DNA from: Candolleomyces eurysporus
Taxonomy: Eukaryota > Basidiomycota > Agaricomycetes > Agaricales > Psathyrellaceae
Length of the DNA stretch: 57,744 nucleotides
Direction: 5' to 3'
NCBI GenBank assembly: GCA_027579435.1
Contig: JANBPK010000961.1
Coordinates: forward strand, 1-57,744
In this document: piece by piece, positions 34,493 to 46,828 of the stretch
Layout of the letters: every line of letters starts with the position of its first letter
How positions within the stretch are numbered: the first letter of the stretch is position 1
The notes under the pieces: generated by a model
Seen by the model: only the letters and a program-made list of their open reading frames with translations
Database searches by the model: none
What the model was told of the DNA's origin: nothing
Translations under genes and position numbers: made by a program

Positions 34493-36866
34493 CTATGAAG
34501 AATGGGAAGCGATTGAGACCTCTTCATCCTCTTCATCCTCGTCCTGATCCTCTTCATCTGCGCCATCCCCACGGGGTACCGGGTCTGAAGGTCCATCGGT
34601 CCTGAAGCCGTATTGCTTATAACTTTCCTCCCATTTATCAAAATATGATTTCACAATATCTGCCAACTCAGGCTCGTGGAGCTCATCCTGGAGAGGAAAC
34701 AAGCAAACAAAATTAGTTCGCGTTTGCAATGGAACTAGGTGAAAAGAGATGTGCATACACTAAAACGTCGGATCACATCAAATGTAAAGCGCGCCAAGGC
34801 GGGCCACTGACCACGGCCCCAATCTAACCGATCCATTTCAAAATGAAATGAAATTCTTTCGTCAATTCTACCCCATCCGTTGTTTCGGGTGAAATCAATA
34901 AGTCGGCGAGCATCGACATATGTGGCTTGGTCGTTAGAGTGGCGTAACAGTGCTCCGGTTATCCTAGAAAAGCTCCCTGATCGAAAAGAGGACTAGAGCC
35001 TCAGTGACTTGGTCCGAATAGACAAGGATCACGGTGACTCACAGATATCCAAGAAATCTTCACGTTGAAGTAGCTTCTGAAGACAAGACTCGGCAACGTA
35101 TTTGCGAACCCGCATTTCCGAAACAAATAGGTGCTGAGCACGAAGCTCGCTATCCAAAAACTCCGAGAATGACTGGTGGTAGAAACCCATCCCCCTATCC
35201 GGGAACTTGCCACGAAAGAAGATAAGCGAGTGCAGGTCAGAACAAAGAACTTCGCTGCCACCCTCTTCAAGGCCGAGAATTTCATCAAAATTGCGAGTGG
35301 TGTTTCCGANCCCCCCCGACGCGATGGGCATAATTCATCTGGTGTGCCCGAATAAGTAGGACCAAATCGCGTCCCTGGTTGGTGTCAACGGCCTCGTGCA
35401 GCTCTTTCGCAGTGGCAAGGATGTTTCTGTAGAGGTTATCGAGGAGCTCAAATGGCCGAGTTTGTTGACCACCTTCGGGTGTCCAGTTGATGATTGTCCG
35501 GAGTCTATCCACCGGGGAGCTGCGGCGCTCCGACACATACTTGACCACCGTCGCAGCATAGATAAACTGTCCTGAAGCTGCCGCCACAAGTTTCTCAATG
35601 TCTTCCTTCGTTGGCCACAGCCGGGACTGTGCCCGGCGGTCGTGGCTTCGACTGCCGATGTCTTGAAGTCTCCTCCACAGGTAGCGACGAATGTCTGCCG
35701 TCGCGTCATACTTGTCGCTGAGCTTGATGTGGTACGCGAGTTGGTAGAGGTAGCCTTCTGGCTCCGAGTCCAGCGCGGTGCGGATGGCCCATTCTGGTCT
35801 ACTGGCGATGAAAATGCGGAAAGGGAGATCGTTGTCGAGGAAACATTGCTTGATGGTGGATAGAAGCTCCGCTTGGTTTACTTCCCCGGAACATTCGTCG
35901 AGACCGTCGATCAGGATGGCGTGGGGAAAGGTACCGCGGTCGAGTTTCCTACTTGCACAGAGGCGCTGGAAGGGGGCGATTACGAGGGTTTCCATCTGAA
36001 TTTTCAGAGTTTTATCGAAGATAACGGGGTCTCTTTCGATGGCCTTGACGATGATATCTTGCAAGCCAGAGTTCCGCAAGCCCAGCTGATACGCGATGGT
36101 TGGTACGAGGTGGGATAAGTTGTTTCGAGTGGGGTCTCCCGCGGAAAAGAAGAATGCTGAGCCGAGGGTATTGGAACCTGAGCAACGTTCCGCTATCGTT
36201 TGCTGCAGGGCTGATTTTCCTGCTCCTGCTGCTCCGGTCATACACAGCAAACGTTGAGGGGCATCCCGATGTTGGATCCAATCTGTGATTTCGCTGATAA
36301 CCTCGACGCGANGTATCTTCATCGCATTTCGGCGGATCGAATCGAGCCCTAGAGTCGTGAAGAGCGTTGGAGGCTATGTTATCTAAGAGCATCTTCCAGC
36401 CTGTCAGGGCAAAGTCATATCAGCAGCGATGAAGATTCTGGAAACATCTCTTTATACCTTCTTTCCGGCTACCCTGAGTATCATGGACATGCTGAACTTG
36501 CTGGGACGAATGGAAGCTGACGTTGTCAAGCCTGAAGTTCTGTGCATTCGAGAACATCGACATGGATGGAGCGTGTTCTGTCAGTGGTAGGTGTCTGTCA
36601 GCCCTGTCTGCTGTGCATGAGTTCAAGTCAGAACGGGACGGAAGCGGGTCCTCGGATGATTTGACCATGGTCGAAGTGCGAATGGTTGATTCTTTAGGTT
36701 TCCCGAACGGTCCTGAGGCATCCTCGTCGTTTGAGGAACCCTCCACAGTCGGCATAGCATGCGTAATTGGCTCCTCATCTCCGGGACGCCCTTTGGAGGA
36801 GCGGAACGCGGACCTCAAGCCAGAAAAAATGGACTTGAGGCCGTCTCTCTTGGCATTCGGGGGCAT
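34493..36866 (-). CDS. NACHT-domain NTPase (NLR-like), gene 2
   Basis: Paralogue of gene 1 with the same four-exon layout: 36866-36458, 36400-35043, 34976-34759, 34687-34493. With the Ns at 36312 and 35310 ignored the sum is 726 codons. The start MPPNAKRDGLKSIFSG gives a basic N-terminus; MFSNAQNFRLDNVSFHSSQQ precedes the NACHT domain. P-loop GAAGAGKSALQQT (about plus 36200-36236) and Walker B AILIDGLDECSG (about plus 35890-35926) are intact, as are AFFFSAGDPTRNNL and IFIASRPEWA. The two proteins are nearly identical through the NACHT core but differ at both ends, where recognition and signalling parts usually lie. The C-terminus is acidic (EDQDEDEEDEE) and lacks repeat domains. Tandem duplicates with divergent ends fit a diversifying defence or allorecognition family; this role is inferred. 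Confidence 0.87.
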
Positions 36867-37396
36867 GAGAGTGATGATGCAACTCGGACGAGGGCGACAG
36901 GCAGGTTGGCGGAGGACAACATTTCCCACTGCACAGCCAAAGACACGAGGCACAAGTTCCCGCGGCCCTGATCAAACTGATGCTGATTTGCAGGCGGTCA
37001 CATTTAGACGCTGGCCTGCCATCTGAAATGGTGCACCTGTTGTCGTTTCACTCAGTCTCAGTAGCAAGGCATGAGATCTCTGTACAATGGCCCAATTATG
37101 GCATACCTGGGCCCTCTTCACGCCTCCGGGCCCCAAAAGGGGACGCCCAGGCGCATCAAAATAAACCCACCTTATTCCAAGTTGATACCAACAGGGATTT
37201 TATGCAAAATTCGCAACGTTAACTTCTATGCGCCGCTATGCGATCTCTCAAACTGAAAATGCTTGCCGGAGCCAGAATCACGCTGATAGAGATCATTGCA
37301 GTCCATTCCAAAGTCGTAAACAAAAATAAGCTATTGGTCCTTGAGACACGACCAAGGCTTTGACTCTCGTCCTTCGAAAGCTCAGTGCACTGAACC
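36867..37396. promoter_or_regulatory. Upstream region of NACHT gene 2
   Basis: The gap between the divergent NACHT gene 2 and the F-box cluster. It contains a GC-rich inverted word pair (GGGCCC...GGGCCCC, around 37108-37138). No gene is supported. Confidence 0.35.
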
Positions 37397-38550
37397 TTGA
37401 ACTTCAAACATTCCTCGCCACATTACCTCCCTGCACCTTCAAATCCACTACGATCCGCCCCATTTCTTCGTGAAACTCTTTTGGAACTGTTGCATCATAT
37501 ATGCACCGAGCATTTACGAGCATCTGACCACCCTATCTCTGAAGCTTGGAGCGCGGATAGCATGATACGGCTAAACTTCTAGCACTATCGGCTCACTACA
37601 ATAACGTCGAAACCTACTCATCGATTTCGATGTCGAGAGATAGTTGTATTGCTGGGTCAAAGGTAGTAGAGTTTCCGAAGGTTCACATGCTTTCTCCACA
37701 TAATCGCTGATACCCAGGGTGCACCAAACCAGTATCGCCGGTGGCACCAAACAGGTGCAACGGGTTGCACTTTTTGCGCGCTATCTCTGCGGGCCCCGAA
37801 ACGGCTCGAAGACATCGCGTTTGTCAACTTAATTCGGATCCTAGTTCTCATCTTCAGGATCGTGGGATTGGTATTAGAGTCCCTTGGAACACTCATTGGC
37901 GAGTTTCCGGAGCACAAGATACCCTTCCTTCGCCTGACTCTGTGAGCTCCGGGAGAGGCTATTTCCAGGACTTAAGGGAGCCTGTTAATTCCTTTGGCAC
38001 ATTCCGAATGCTACCCATCTTTTGCTCGGTTTCATCATCGATCGGCCAAAAGGATTTTACGAGAAGCGAAACCTATTCAATATACTCGCAAACAACGTTC
38101 CTCCTGACACGTCGACTCTACTTCAAGTTCTGTAAATCGTCTCTTCCCAGCTGATTTGCATCGCTTCAGCCTCAAGAAGTACACAGTTTCGAGACAACGG
38201 AGGCGCGTTGATGATGAATGAAAAGGTTCAGTCGATACCATTCAATCGAACTTTGGACCTCGCAGTCGCGAGTCCGACACGCTCCTCTTGGAATGTACTA
38301 GAAAAGAGGGATAATATTGGTAAATGGACAATAGTGACTTACCAGAGATTGAGAGAGCAAATCTTGGCTACACGAATTGTTAGTTCAGCCTATCCTGTCA
38401 CAACGTCTAATTTATGAAACGCTTTCGAGCTTGTGTCCAATTTTTCCCTGCCTGTACAATTGGCTCGAAATGGTGCATTAATTCCGCAATCTGAGCATCA
38501 TGCGAATCATGCGGCACTTNAAAAACGTGTCAATCTGATGCCATGCTTTG
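37397..38550 (+). pseudogene. Decayed LRR-like remnant 1 of the F-box cluster
   Basis: The frame MNFKHSSPHYLPAPSNPLRS, then FLRETLLELLHHICTEHL, resembles a degraded leucine-rich end of an F-box-type gene. Further along, DNA such as GGCTATTTCCAGGACTTAAG (37961) and TTGCTCGGTTTCATCATCGA is shared with remnants 2 and 3, in the same order. The frame is broken repeatedly. An identical arrangement (remnant, then F-box gene) recurs downstream, so it is part of the duplicated unit. Confidence 0.55.
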
Positions 38551-38616
38551 GGCGCTATCGTCACTGTCTTGCTTCTTGCTTCTATCTCTGTACATGCAAC
38601 GGCGTACATCGTCTTA

Positions 38617-40976
38617 ATGTACGTATGAAGTGCGCTCCAGACGCATTGCTTTGAACATGACCAAATGATGGTATCCTCATAGGTTCCGGAAAATTCTTCG
38701 CAGACCGAACCAGCCTGACCTATTCGTTCCGCATTACGATGGCAACGAGCCTTCCCTGGACGAGCAGAGAGCTCAAATAGAGTCAAAACTGCAACTGCTA
38801 GAGGCCGAGTTTCGTCGATTGACGGGCCAATCGTCCAGACCTGACCTCCAGGAAGACCAACTTCCCAAGGGTGCTCGCAAATGCTACAACGCCATACGCT
38901 TCCACTTATCGTTGATTTCGAAGATCAGGCTCGTTCCGGCGGAGGTTTGGCAACGAATGTTTGAATTTGTAGTCCTGACCAACGCCAAGGTCGATTATCA
39001 ATCCCTCAATTCGTTGTGCCGAGTCTCGCGGGGATGGAGAGCCATGGTCGTCGGCCATTCGAGACTGTGGTCCAGATTTCCGACTATCAGCTATGGAGGG
39101 GAATCGCGTATACCTCCCAGACAATACAAAAGTGACATTCAACGCCTCAAATTCTACCTATCGAGATCTGAAAACGCACCCATTACCTTCAAGTTCGAAT
39201 ACGAATTCTGGGACGTAGCTTTGTGGGACTTGGACAAAGAGAAAGTCTTCAAGATGCTTCTCGTTCTGGCAGAAGGCGCCCATCGTTGGGAGTCGGTGTG
39301 GATTGAAGGACCGGGGGAGATAATCGAGGTGGTTTCGTTGGTAGAAGGCAAGCTGCAGCTCCTTTCGAAACTCGTGCTCAGGTTGGCTACGCCTCCAGAT
39401 CAGAGGGAGTTCCGTGTCGACTGCTTTGCCTCCGCACCTTTGCTCCGACACGTAGATCTTTCAGCCTCTATCGAGAACCGCGGTCCTCAGCAGGCGGAAG
39501 GGATTTTCTATATTTCGCTGCCCTGGTCCCAGTTGGAGAAATACAAAGCATCTACGCCTCGAGACACCTCTTACCCCAAGCTCTTCCAACACTCTCAGCA
39601 GTCATTGATCAAGTTACAGTGTCGAACGAACCAACTTCCAGCGCTAAATTCGATCTCGGAGGCGAATTTCTCGCGACTCAAGAAACTTTACCTCATGCAA
39701 TACTACGGTGCAACCCAAATCCAACCAGCCGACGTGCTGCTCCACCTCGGTCAATTAACCCTGCCATCCCTCACCCACCTCAAGGTGTACGATTTCCTTT
39801 TCACCCCGACAGACCCTCTGTACGAGATCGTTATCAACCTCATCCAACGTTCAGGATGCTCGCTGAAGAGTCTGAGACTCCATTCGAACGTAGCCCCAGA
39901 ATCAGTAGAGCAGTTTGTGAGCTTGCTCGAGCTGTGTCCGGAGCTCGAGTTCATGGACGTCCGAACCCCCACAGAAAATATGTTGCAGAAGCTTTGGTTG
40001 GATAGGACATCCCCAGCACCCATCGTTCCTAAACTGAAGACACTTGTTTTGCGGGCTCCGTCCGGCTCTGTGTGGGAGGTGCCGAGAGATCGGGTTTTTG
40101 TGGATCCGCTTAATTTCATGCGGGTGGTTCGTTCGAGGACCCAGGATCTACTCAATTCGGACCAGCCCATAACCGGTGGACAGACTTTCCATTGCTTGGA
40201 AGAAGTGCGGATCATAGTGCATTTAGGCGATTCAAGCACTTTCTACCAACAGCTGGCTCTCTTCGAGGGTGCAGCGTTACCTCCCTTTGATATCAAGCCG
40301 GAGAACAGCGTACTTCGAGTCGGGAGACGAACGGTGCTAGTGTGGGTGAATGTTCTGCAAAGGAACTTTTGCGGTCGTTGGCATAGTACAGCGGAATATC
40401 GGGACGTGAAAATGCATTGGGAGATGAATCGGTTAATGAAAGAGCTGGAAGAGCTTAAGATTGGGCCCGGGGATGGCCTAATGCTGTGTGTGAGTACTAT
40501 TGTTACCTTCAAATCCGGCGTCCGGGTAGCTTGTGTCGTGATAAAGCTGACCTTCTTTGCTCGCTAGAGATGGGGAATCCTCCATTACCTTTACTACATC
40601 AGCCATAGAGCTCCTGGAGAGATTCCAGGAGACCGAATCTACAATTTTCGAAGACGTGCAAGAAACCTGTGCCAAAGGTGGAACACTGTTTTTCTGCCTA
40701 TGTATCAGGCCTCATCATATCGCTGGTGCTACATCAACCAGTTCGCTGCTAGGTTGAGATTTATGACCGGTGGGTCGTGCCGCAAGGATGGTACTACAAT
40801 CGCGATGCTTATTTCGATTTATTCTCGATGCAGACTCAGCGCGCAAGAAGGAAGAAGACCAGCCAGATCTTGCATTTAACGATGTCCTTGGATATGTTAA
40901 CTGCAGCAAGCCATCGGCGACGATATGGGAACGTCTTGGACCGGCAGTGGCAAGTGTTGAGAAGGGGTGGTACTGA
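38617..40976 (+). CDS. F-box / leucine-rich-repeat-like protein, copy 1
   Basis: Exons 38617-38618, 38683-40489, 40568-40769 and 40834-40976 sum to 718 codons. The ATG would be split by an intron (AT | G); the downstream exon begins FRKILRRPNQPDLF. An N-terminal helical stretch (LDEQRAQIESKLQLLEAEFR) precedes an F-box-like domain at about residues 84-135 (LVPAEVWQRMFEFVV, SLNSLCRVSRGWRAMVVGHS, LWSRFPTI). About 450 residues with leucine-rich repeat character follow (GKLQLLSKLVLRLA, LPSLTHLKVYDFLF, SLKSLRLHSNVAPESVEQFV, LCPELEFMDV). The two small last exons encode WGILHYLYYISHRAPG and a tail ending SVEKGWY. F-box proteins usually recruit targets to SCF ubiquitin ligases through Skp1; targets are unknown. 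No disabling change is seen. Confidence 0.85.
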
Positions 40977-41480
40977 CCGACTTGAATTATGGACCTGGAC
41001 TGTCAAAAATACCTCTCTGTGGATTACCTCCCTTCACCTTCCGGTCTCTCTGAGCTTGCGGGAAGGCTATTTCCAGGATTTAAAAGAGTCTGCTGAATTA
41101 CTGTTGCACGTTCCGAATGTGACCCATTTTCTGCTCGGTTTCACCGTAGACCGGCCTCAAAGATGTAACGGGAGAGATCTATTCAATATATACCCGTGGA
41201 TAATGTTCCTCCCGATACGTTGGGTCAAACTACCTTGTGGAGATCATCTGTTTCCCGGCTGATTTTTATCAAGAAGTGCCTCGATTCAAGACCGAGAAAG
41301 TAAATCTCGACCACACGTATTATGAGTACGGTCTACCTTTCACAAGATCTAATTCATGGAGACACCTTTCGACTTGTGAGTTTTTTCCCTTGCCATGCCG
41401 TCGGCTCGAAATGGTACCTCGATTACCCTCATGATCCGGTTAGTCAGCGCAATCTGCTACCGTGGTCACTGACACGCGTT
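40977..41480 (+). pseudogene. Decayed LRR-like remnant 2
   Basis: Reads WITSLHLPVSLSLREGYFQD, then ELLLHVPNVTHFLLGFTVDR before the frame fails near 41260. It matches remnants 1 and 3 at the DNA level and lies between F-box copies 1 and 2. It may be the 3' part of an older F-box-type gene that was duplicated along with its neighbour. Confidence 0.55.
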
Positions 41481-41547
41481 GGGCGCTATCATCAGTATTT
41501 TGCTTTTCGCTTCAATCTCTGTATATGCCACGGTTTCCATCGTCTTA

Positions 41548-43902
41548 ATGTACGTATGAAGTGCCCTCCGAACGCGCTGCTTTAGCCCTAACCAAATGAT
41601 GGCATCTTCATAGGTTCCGAAGAATTCTTCGCAGGTCGAACCAACTTGATCTATTCGTTCCCCATTACAATGGCAACGAGCCTTCCCTGGACGAGAAGAG
41701 AACTCAGATAAAGTCGAAACTGCAACTGCTGGAGGGCGAATTTTGTCGGTTAACTGGCCAGTCGTTCAGACCTGACCTGGAGGAAGAGCAGCTTCCCAAG
41801 GGTGCCCGCAAATGCTACAACGCCATACGCTTCCATTTCTCCTTGATTTCAAGCGTCAATCTCGTCCCGGCGGAAGTGTGGCAACGAGTGTTCGAATTTG
41901 TGGCCCTTACAGACGCGGAGGCCGATTATCGATCCCTGAATTCGTTGTGCAGAGTCTCGTGAGGATGGAGAGCCATGGTCGTCGCCCATTCGAGACTCTG
42001 GTCCAGGTTTCCCACTATCAGCTACGGAGGGAACTCGCGAACACGAATCCCTTCGAAACAGTACAGCAATGACATTCAAAGCCTCCAATTTCATCTCTCA
42101 AGATCTGGAAATGCACCCATTACCTTCAGGTTTAAATACGAATTTTGCGACGGGGTCGTGTGGGATTTGGACAAAGAGAAGGTCTTCAAGATGCTTCTCG
42201 TTCTGGTAGAAGCCGCCCACCGTTGGGAGTCTGCGTGGATTGAGGGACCGGGAGAGATAATCGAAGTGGTTTCGTTGGTAGAAGGCAAGCTCCAGCTCCT
42301 TTCGAAACTCGCGCTCGGCTTGGCTATGCCTCCAGATTCGAGGGAGTTCCGTGTCGACTGCTTTGCCTCCGCGCCTTTGCTTCGACACGTGAATCTTTTA
42401 GCCTCTACCCAGTGCCGCGAGTTGCAGCAAGTTGAGAGGATCTTCTATATTTCGTTGCCCTGGTCCCAGTTGGAAAAATACGAAGCTGTTAACTTCCGAG
42501 ACACTTCCTATATCAAGTTCTTTCAGCGCTGTCAGCAATCGCTGATCAAGCTCAAGTGTCGAACGAAGCAATTTCCACCCCTAACTTCAATTCCGCAGGC
42601 GACATTTTCGCGGCTTACGAAACTTTACCTCGTATCATGCGACAGTGTGTATTACACCCAACCGAACGACGTTCTCTTCCATCTCGGACTGTTAACCTTG
42701 CCATCCCTCACCCACCTCAAGGTATACGGCTTCCCTTTCGCCGCGACAGACCCTCTTTATGGATGCGTGATCGACCTCATCCAACGTTCAGGATGCTCGC
42801 TGAGGGGTCTGAGACTCCACTCGGACGCAGCCCCAAAGTCGGTAGAGCAGTTTGTTCACCTGCTCCGGATCTGTCCGGACCTCGAGTTCATGGACATACG
42901 AACCCCAATGGACAACATGTTGCAGCGGCTTTTGCTGGATAGTACATCCCCGGCACCCATCGTCCCCAGGTTGAAGACGATGGTTTTGCGGGCTCCGTCC
43001 GGCTCTGTACGGGCACTGCCTAGAGATCGGGTTTTCCTAGATCCGCTTACTTTCATGCAGGTGGTTCAGTCAAGGAACCAGGACTTATTCAAGTCGGACC
43101 AGCCTACGAGTGGTGGAGAGACTTTCCATCACTTAGAAGAAGTGCGAATTGCAGGGTATTTCGGTGATTCAAGCACTTTCAACCGACAGCTGGTTCTCTT
43201 CGAGGATACAGCATTACCTCCATTTGATATAAAACCAGAGAACAGGGCACTTCGAGTCGGGAGACAGGTGGTGCTGGGGTGGAGGAACGTTCTGCAAAAC
43301 AAGTTTCGTGATCCTTGGCATGATGCGGCCGAACATATGAATGTAAAGATGCATTGGGAGATGAATCGAACAATGAAAGAGCTGGAAGAGCTTAAGATTG
43401 GGCCCGGGGATGGCCTGATGCTATCTGTGAGCGTTACCTTCAACTTGAACTCCGGGCAGCGTGCGACATGATAAACTAACCTTCTTCGTTTGCTAGAGAT
43501 GGGGGATTCCCGACTACCTTTACTACATCAGCCATAATGGCCCTGGAGAAGTTCCAGGGGACCGAATGTACAATTTTCGAAGGCGCGCAAGACGCCTGTG
43601 CCAGAAGTGGAAGGCTGTTATTCTGCCTGTCTATCAGGCTTCACCATATCGCTGGTGCTTCATCAACCAGTATGCCGCTAGGTTGAGATTCATTACTCGT
43701 GAGTACCCCCCGGGGTTCCCGGATACTAGAGTGATGAGTGCTTAATTAAGTTGGTTCAGATTCGGCGCGCGAGAAGGAAGAAAACCAGCCAGATCTTGTG
43801 TGGAACGATGCTCTTGGATGCGTTGATTGCAACAGGCCACCAGAGACGGTATGGGAACGCCTTGGGTCGGGGATAGCAGCTGTTGAGAAGGGGTGGTACT
43901 AA
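41548..43902 (+). pseudogene. F-box / LRR-like gene, copy 2, with nonsense codon
   Basis: Same exon plan as copy 1: 41548-41549, 41614-43426, 43497-43698, 43760-43902, 720 codons in all. The F-box segment LVPAEVWQRVFEFVALTDAE is followed by SLNSLCRVS and then TGA at 41960-41962, where copies 1 and 4 have Arg codons (CGG, CGA). The frame is otherwise open to the end (AAVEKGWY). One C-to-T change at a CpG therefore explains its loss. A truncated product of about 115 residues, or a start downstream at the ATG at 41975 giving an LRR-only protein, would be the alternatives. The third-exon junction gives His instead of Asp. Confidence 0.85.
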
Positions 43903-44880
43903 CTGACTTGATTCGTGGACCTGGAATGTCAGACCTTTCTCCCTGCCCATTAACTCCCTGCATCTTCAACTCCCCTACGGTCTGCCCTATCCCTTTCTGA
44001 AACTCCTTCGGAGCTGTTGCATTACTCCAAGCATTGTATCTATGAAATCTGAAACGGCTCCAGGACATCAAATTTCTCGACTTTATTCGTATCCCCGCTC
44101 TTGTCCATCTAGACGTCAGTATCCGGGGGGCTGGTGACACCAGATTATCTCGCAGCCCTCATTGGGCGTGTTTCCGGAACGCAAGATGTCCATAGTTTCC
44201 TGTCGCTCTGGGCTTGCGGGAAGGCTATTTCCAAGACTCAGGGAAGCTTGCTGCTTTCCGCTCGCACGTTCTGAATGTGACCCATTTTTTGGTTGATTTT
44301 ACCATCAACCGACCAAGAATTCAACACGAGAACCAGGATTTGTTCGAGATACTCGTAAACCATGTTCCTTCTGATGCGTTAGCGAAGCTTCAGGCTCTGG
44401 AAATCGTCTGTTTCCCAACTGATTTATATTCAGCCTCAAAAAGTACATCCATTCGAGACAAAGAAGGTGTCCTGACGATGGATGCAAGGGCGTGGTTTTC
44501 AAATTCGCTAAAACTTTCATTCGCAACTGTGAGTGTGACGCACCCACTTGAGATGTAGGGGCGGTTACTAGAATACAGGGATCATCGGTTCATGGATATC
44601 AGTGGTTCATGAGCAAATCTGGGCTACACGGGTCATTATTCGAGCCTATCCTGTCATACCGTCTCAAAGTTTATATACGAAGACTTGTTTGGACTTGTGT
44701 CCATTTTTTCTCGATCGCGATGTCAGTGCCATTGGCTCGAATCGGTGCATCAATCTGCCGCAACAGCACCATGTAGTCTCCCATAGCCAGACTGACGATG
44801 TATGTCTTTGTTTGCTCTCACTCTGTTCAAGAAGACATACATTAGTCTTCATGCGAGTCCGCATTCTACTGTCGGGGGTC
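43903..44880 (+). pseudogene. Decayed LRR-like remnant 3
   Basis: The best readable part is 44214-44558 (MREGYFQDSGKLAAFRSHVL, VTHFLVDFTINRP, then ALAKLQALEIVCFPTDLYS), flanked by broken frames. It parallels remnants 1 and 2 in order and position, and shares the GGGAAGGCTATTTCCA word with remnant 2. Confidence 0.55.
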
Positions 44881-46439
44881 ATGTTGGGCGCTATCGTCAC
44901 TGTCTTGCTTCTTCCTTCAATCTCTGTACGTGCAAAGACCTACATCGTCTTAATGTACGTATGAAGTGCCCTCCAAACGCATCCCTTGGACCTGACCAAC
45001 CGATGGCATCCTCACAGGTTCCAGAGAATTCATCGCAGGTCAAACCAGCCTGACCTGTTTGTTCACCATTCCAATAGCGACGAGCTTTCCTTGGACGAGC
45101 AGAGAATTCAAACAGAGTCGAAACTGCAACTGCTGGAGGCCGAATTTCGTCGATCGACAGGCCAGTCGTTCAGGCCTGACCTGCAGGAAGACCAGCTTCC
45201 CCAGGATGCTCGCAAATGCTACAACGCCATACGCTTCCATCTCTCCTTGATCTCGAACATCAGGCTCGTTCCGGCAGAGATCTGGGAACGAGTGTTCGAG
45301 TTTGTAGTCCTTACCAGCTCCGAGGTCGACTGTCAATCCCTCAATTCGTTGTGCCGGGTATCGCGAAGATGGAGAGTCATCGTTATCGGCCATTCGAGAC
45401 TATGGTCAAGATTTCCGACTATCAGCTACGGAGAGAACTCGCGTATAAGAATACCTCCCAAACGGTACAAAAATGACATTCAACGTCTCAATTTTTTCCT
45501 ATCGAGATCTGGAGATGCGCCCATTACCTTCAAGTTCAGATACGAATTTTGCGACGAAGCTTCGTGGGAGTTGGACAAAGAAAAGGTTTTCAAGATACTA
45601 CTCGTTCTGGTGGAAGCCTCCCACCGTTGGCAGTCTGTGTGGCTTGAGGGACCAGGGGAAATGATTGAAGTGGTTTCGTTGGTAGAAGGCAAGCTGCAGC
45701 TCCTTTCGAAAATCGTACTCAGATTGGCTACACCTCCAGATCAAAGGGAGTTCCGTGTCGATTGCTTTGCTTCCGCGCCTTTGCTTCGACACGTAGAGCT
45801 TTCAGCTACTATCCGGAGCCGCGAGCCTCAGGGAGCAGAGGGGACTTTCCATATTTCGCTGCCCTGGTCCCAATTGGAGAAATACGAAGCCGTTACGCAT
45901 CAAAACACCTCCTACCCGAAGCTCTTTCAACACTCCCAGCACTCATTGATCAAGCTAAAGTGTCAAACGGACCAACTTCCAGCGGTCCCGGAGGCGACTT
46001 TTTCGCGGCTCACCAAGCTGTACCTCATGCAGTACTATGTTCCAACCCAAATAACCCAAATCCAAATTCAACCAACCGATGTGCTCCATCTCGGAAAACT
46101 GACACTACCATCCCTCACTCACCTCAGGGTGTGCGATTTCCNTTTTTTCCTTGACGGACCCCCTTTACGAGGTGGTTATCAGCCTCATCCGACGTTCAGG
46201 ATGCTCGCTGAAGAGTCTGAGACTCCATCCGGACGTAGCCCCAGAATCGGTCGAGCAGTTCGTGCACTTGCTCGAGCTGTGTCCGGAGCTCGAGTTCATG
46301 GACGTACGAACTCCCAAGGACGACATGTTGCGGCATCTTGTGCTGGATAGGACGTCCCCTGCACCCATCGTTCCTAAGCTGAAGACACTGGTTTTGCGGG
46401 CTCCGTGTGGGATTCAGAGGGACGTGCCGAGGAAGATAA

Positions 46440-46794
46440 TGTCGAAAGGAGAAGTCGAGACGCTAGTAGACGAAATAGTAAGCCTCAGGTCTAATGGAAA
46501 GAACTAATATTAAAGGTACCTAGTAGACGAAATAGTAAGCTGTGTCTACTGGTAAGTAAAGTGATAACGGCGAGATAAAAAGACTAACGCACCCTCAGGT
46601 CTAATGGAAAGAACTGAGGGGCGGCGAACCGAGACGGCGAGAATATATATACGAGGCGATCGGCTGACGGATGGGAGTCCAAATATATCATAACAAGTCC
46701 AATATGAAACGGAGAAAGGAGAATCGATGAGAGCATCGAATAGGATATGTATAGTAGCTGTAAGAGTAAGGAAAAAGAAAATATATATCTAACA
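46440..46794 (-). repeat. 3' LTR of the copia element
   Basis: 355 bp, TG...CA, apparently identical to the other LTR; lies next to the polypurine tract. Confidence 0.95.
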
Positions 46795-46803
46795 CTCCCC
46801 CTC
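46795..46803 (-). promoter_or_regulatory. Polypurine tract of the copia element
   Basis: Minus-strand GAGGGGGAG directly abuts the 3' LTR, the position where plus-strand DNA synthesis is primed in LTR elements. Confidence 0.8.
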
Positions 46804-46828
46804 GATGCGAGCATCGGATTCGACTAAC

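Noticed and set aside
39619..40005. 128-codon frame overlapping F-box copy 1 (and the equivalents in copies 2 and 3)
   Set aside because: Alternative-frame shadow of the LRR-like region; it recurs in the copies only because the genes are paralogous.
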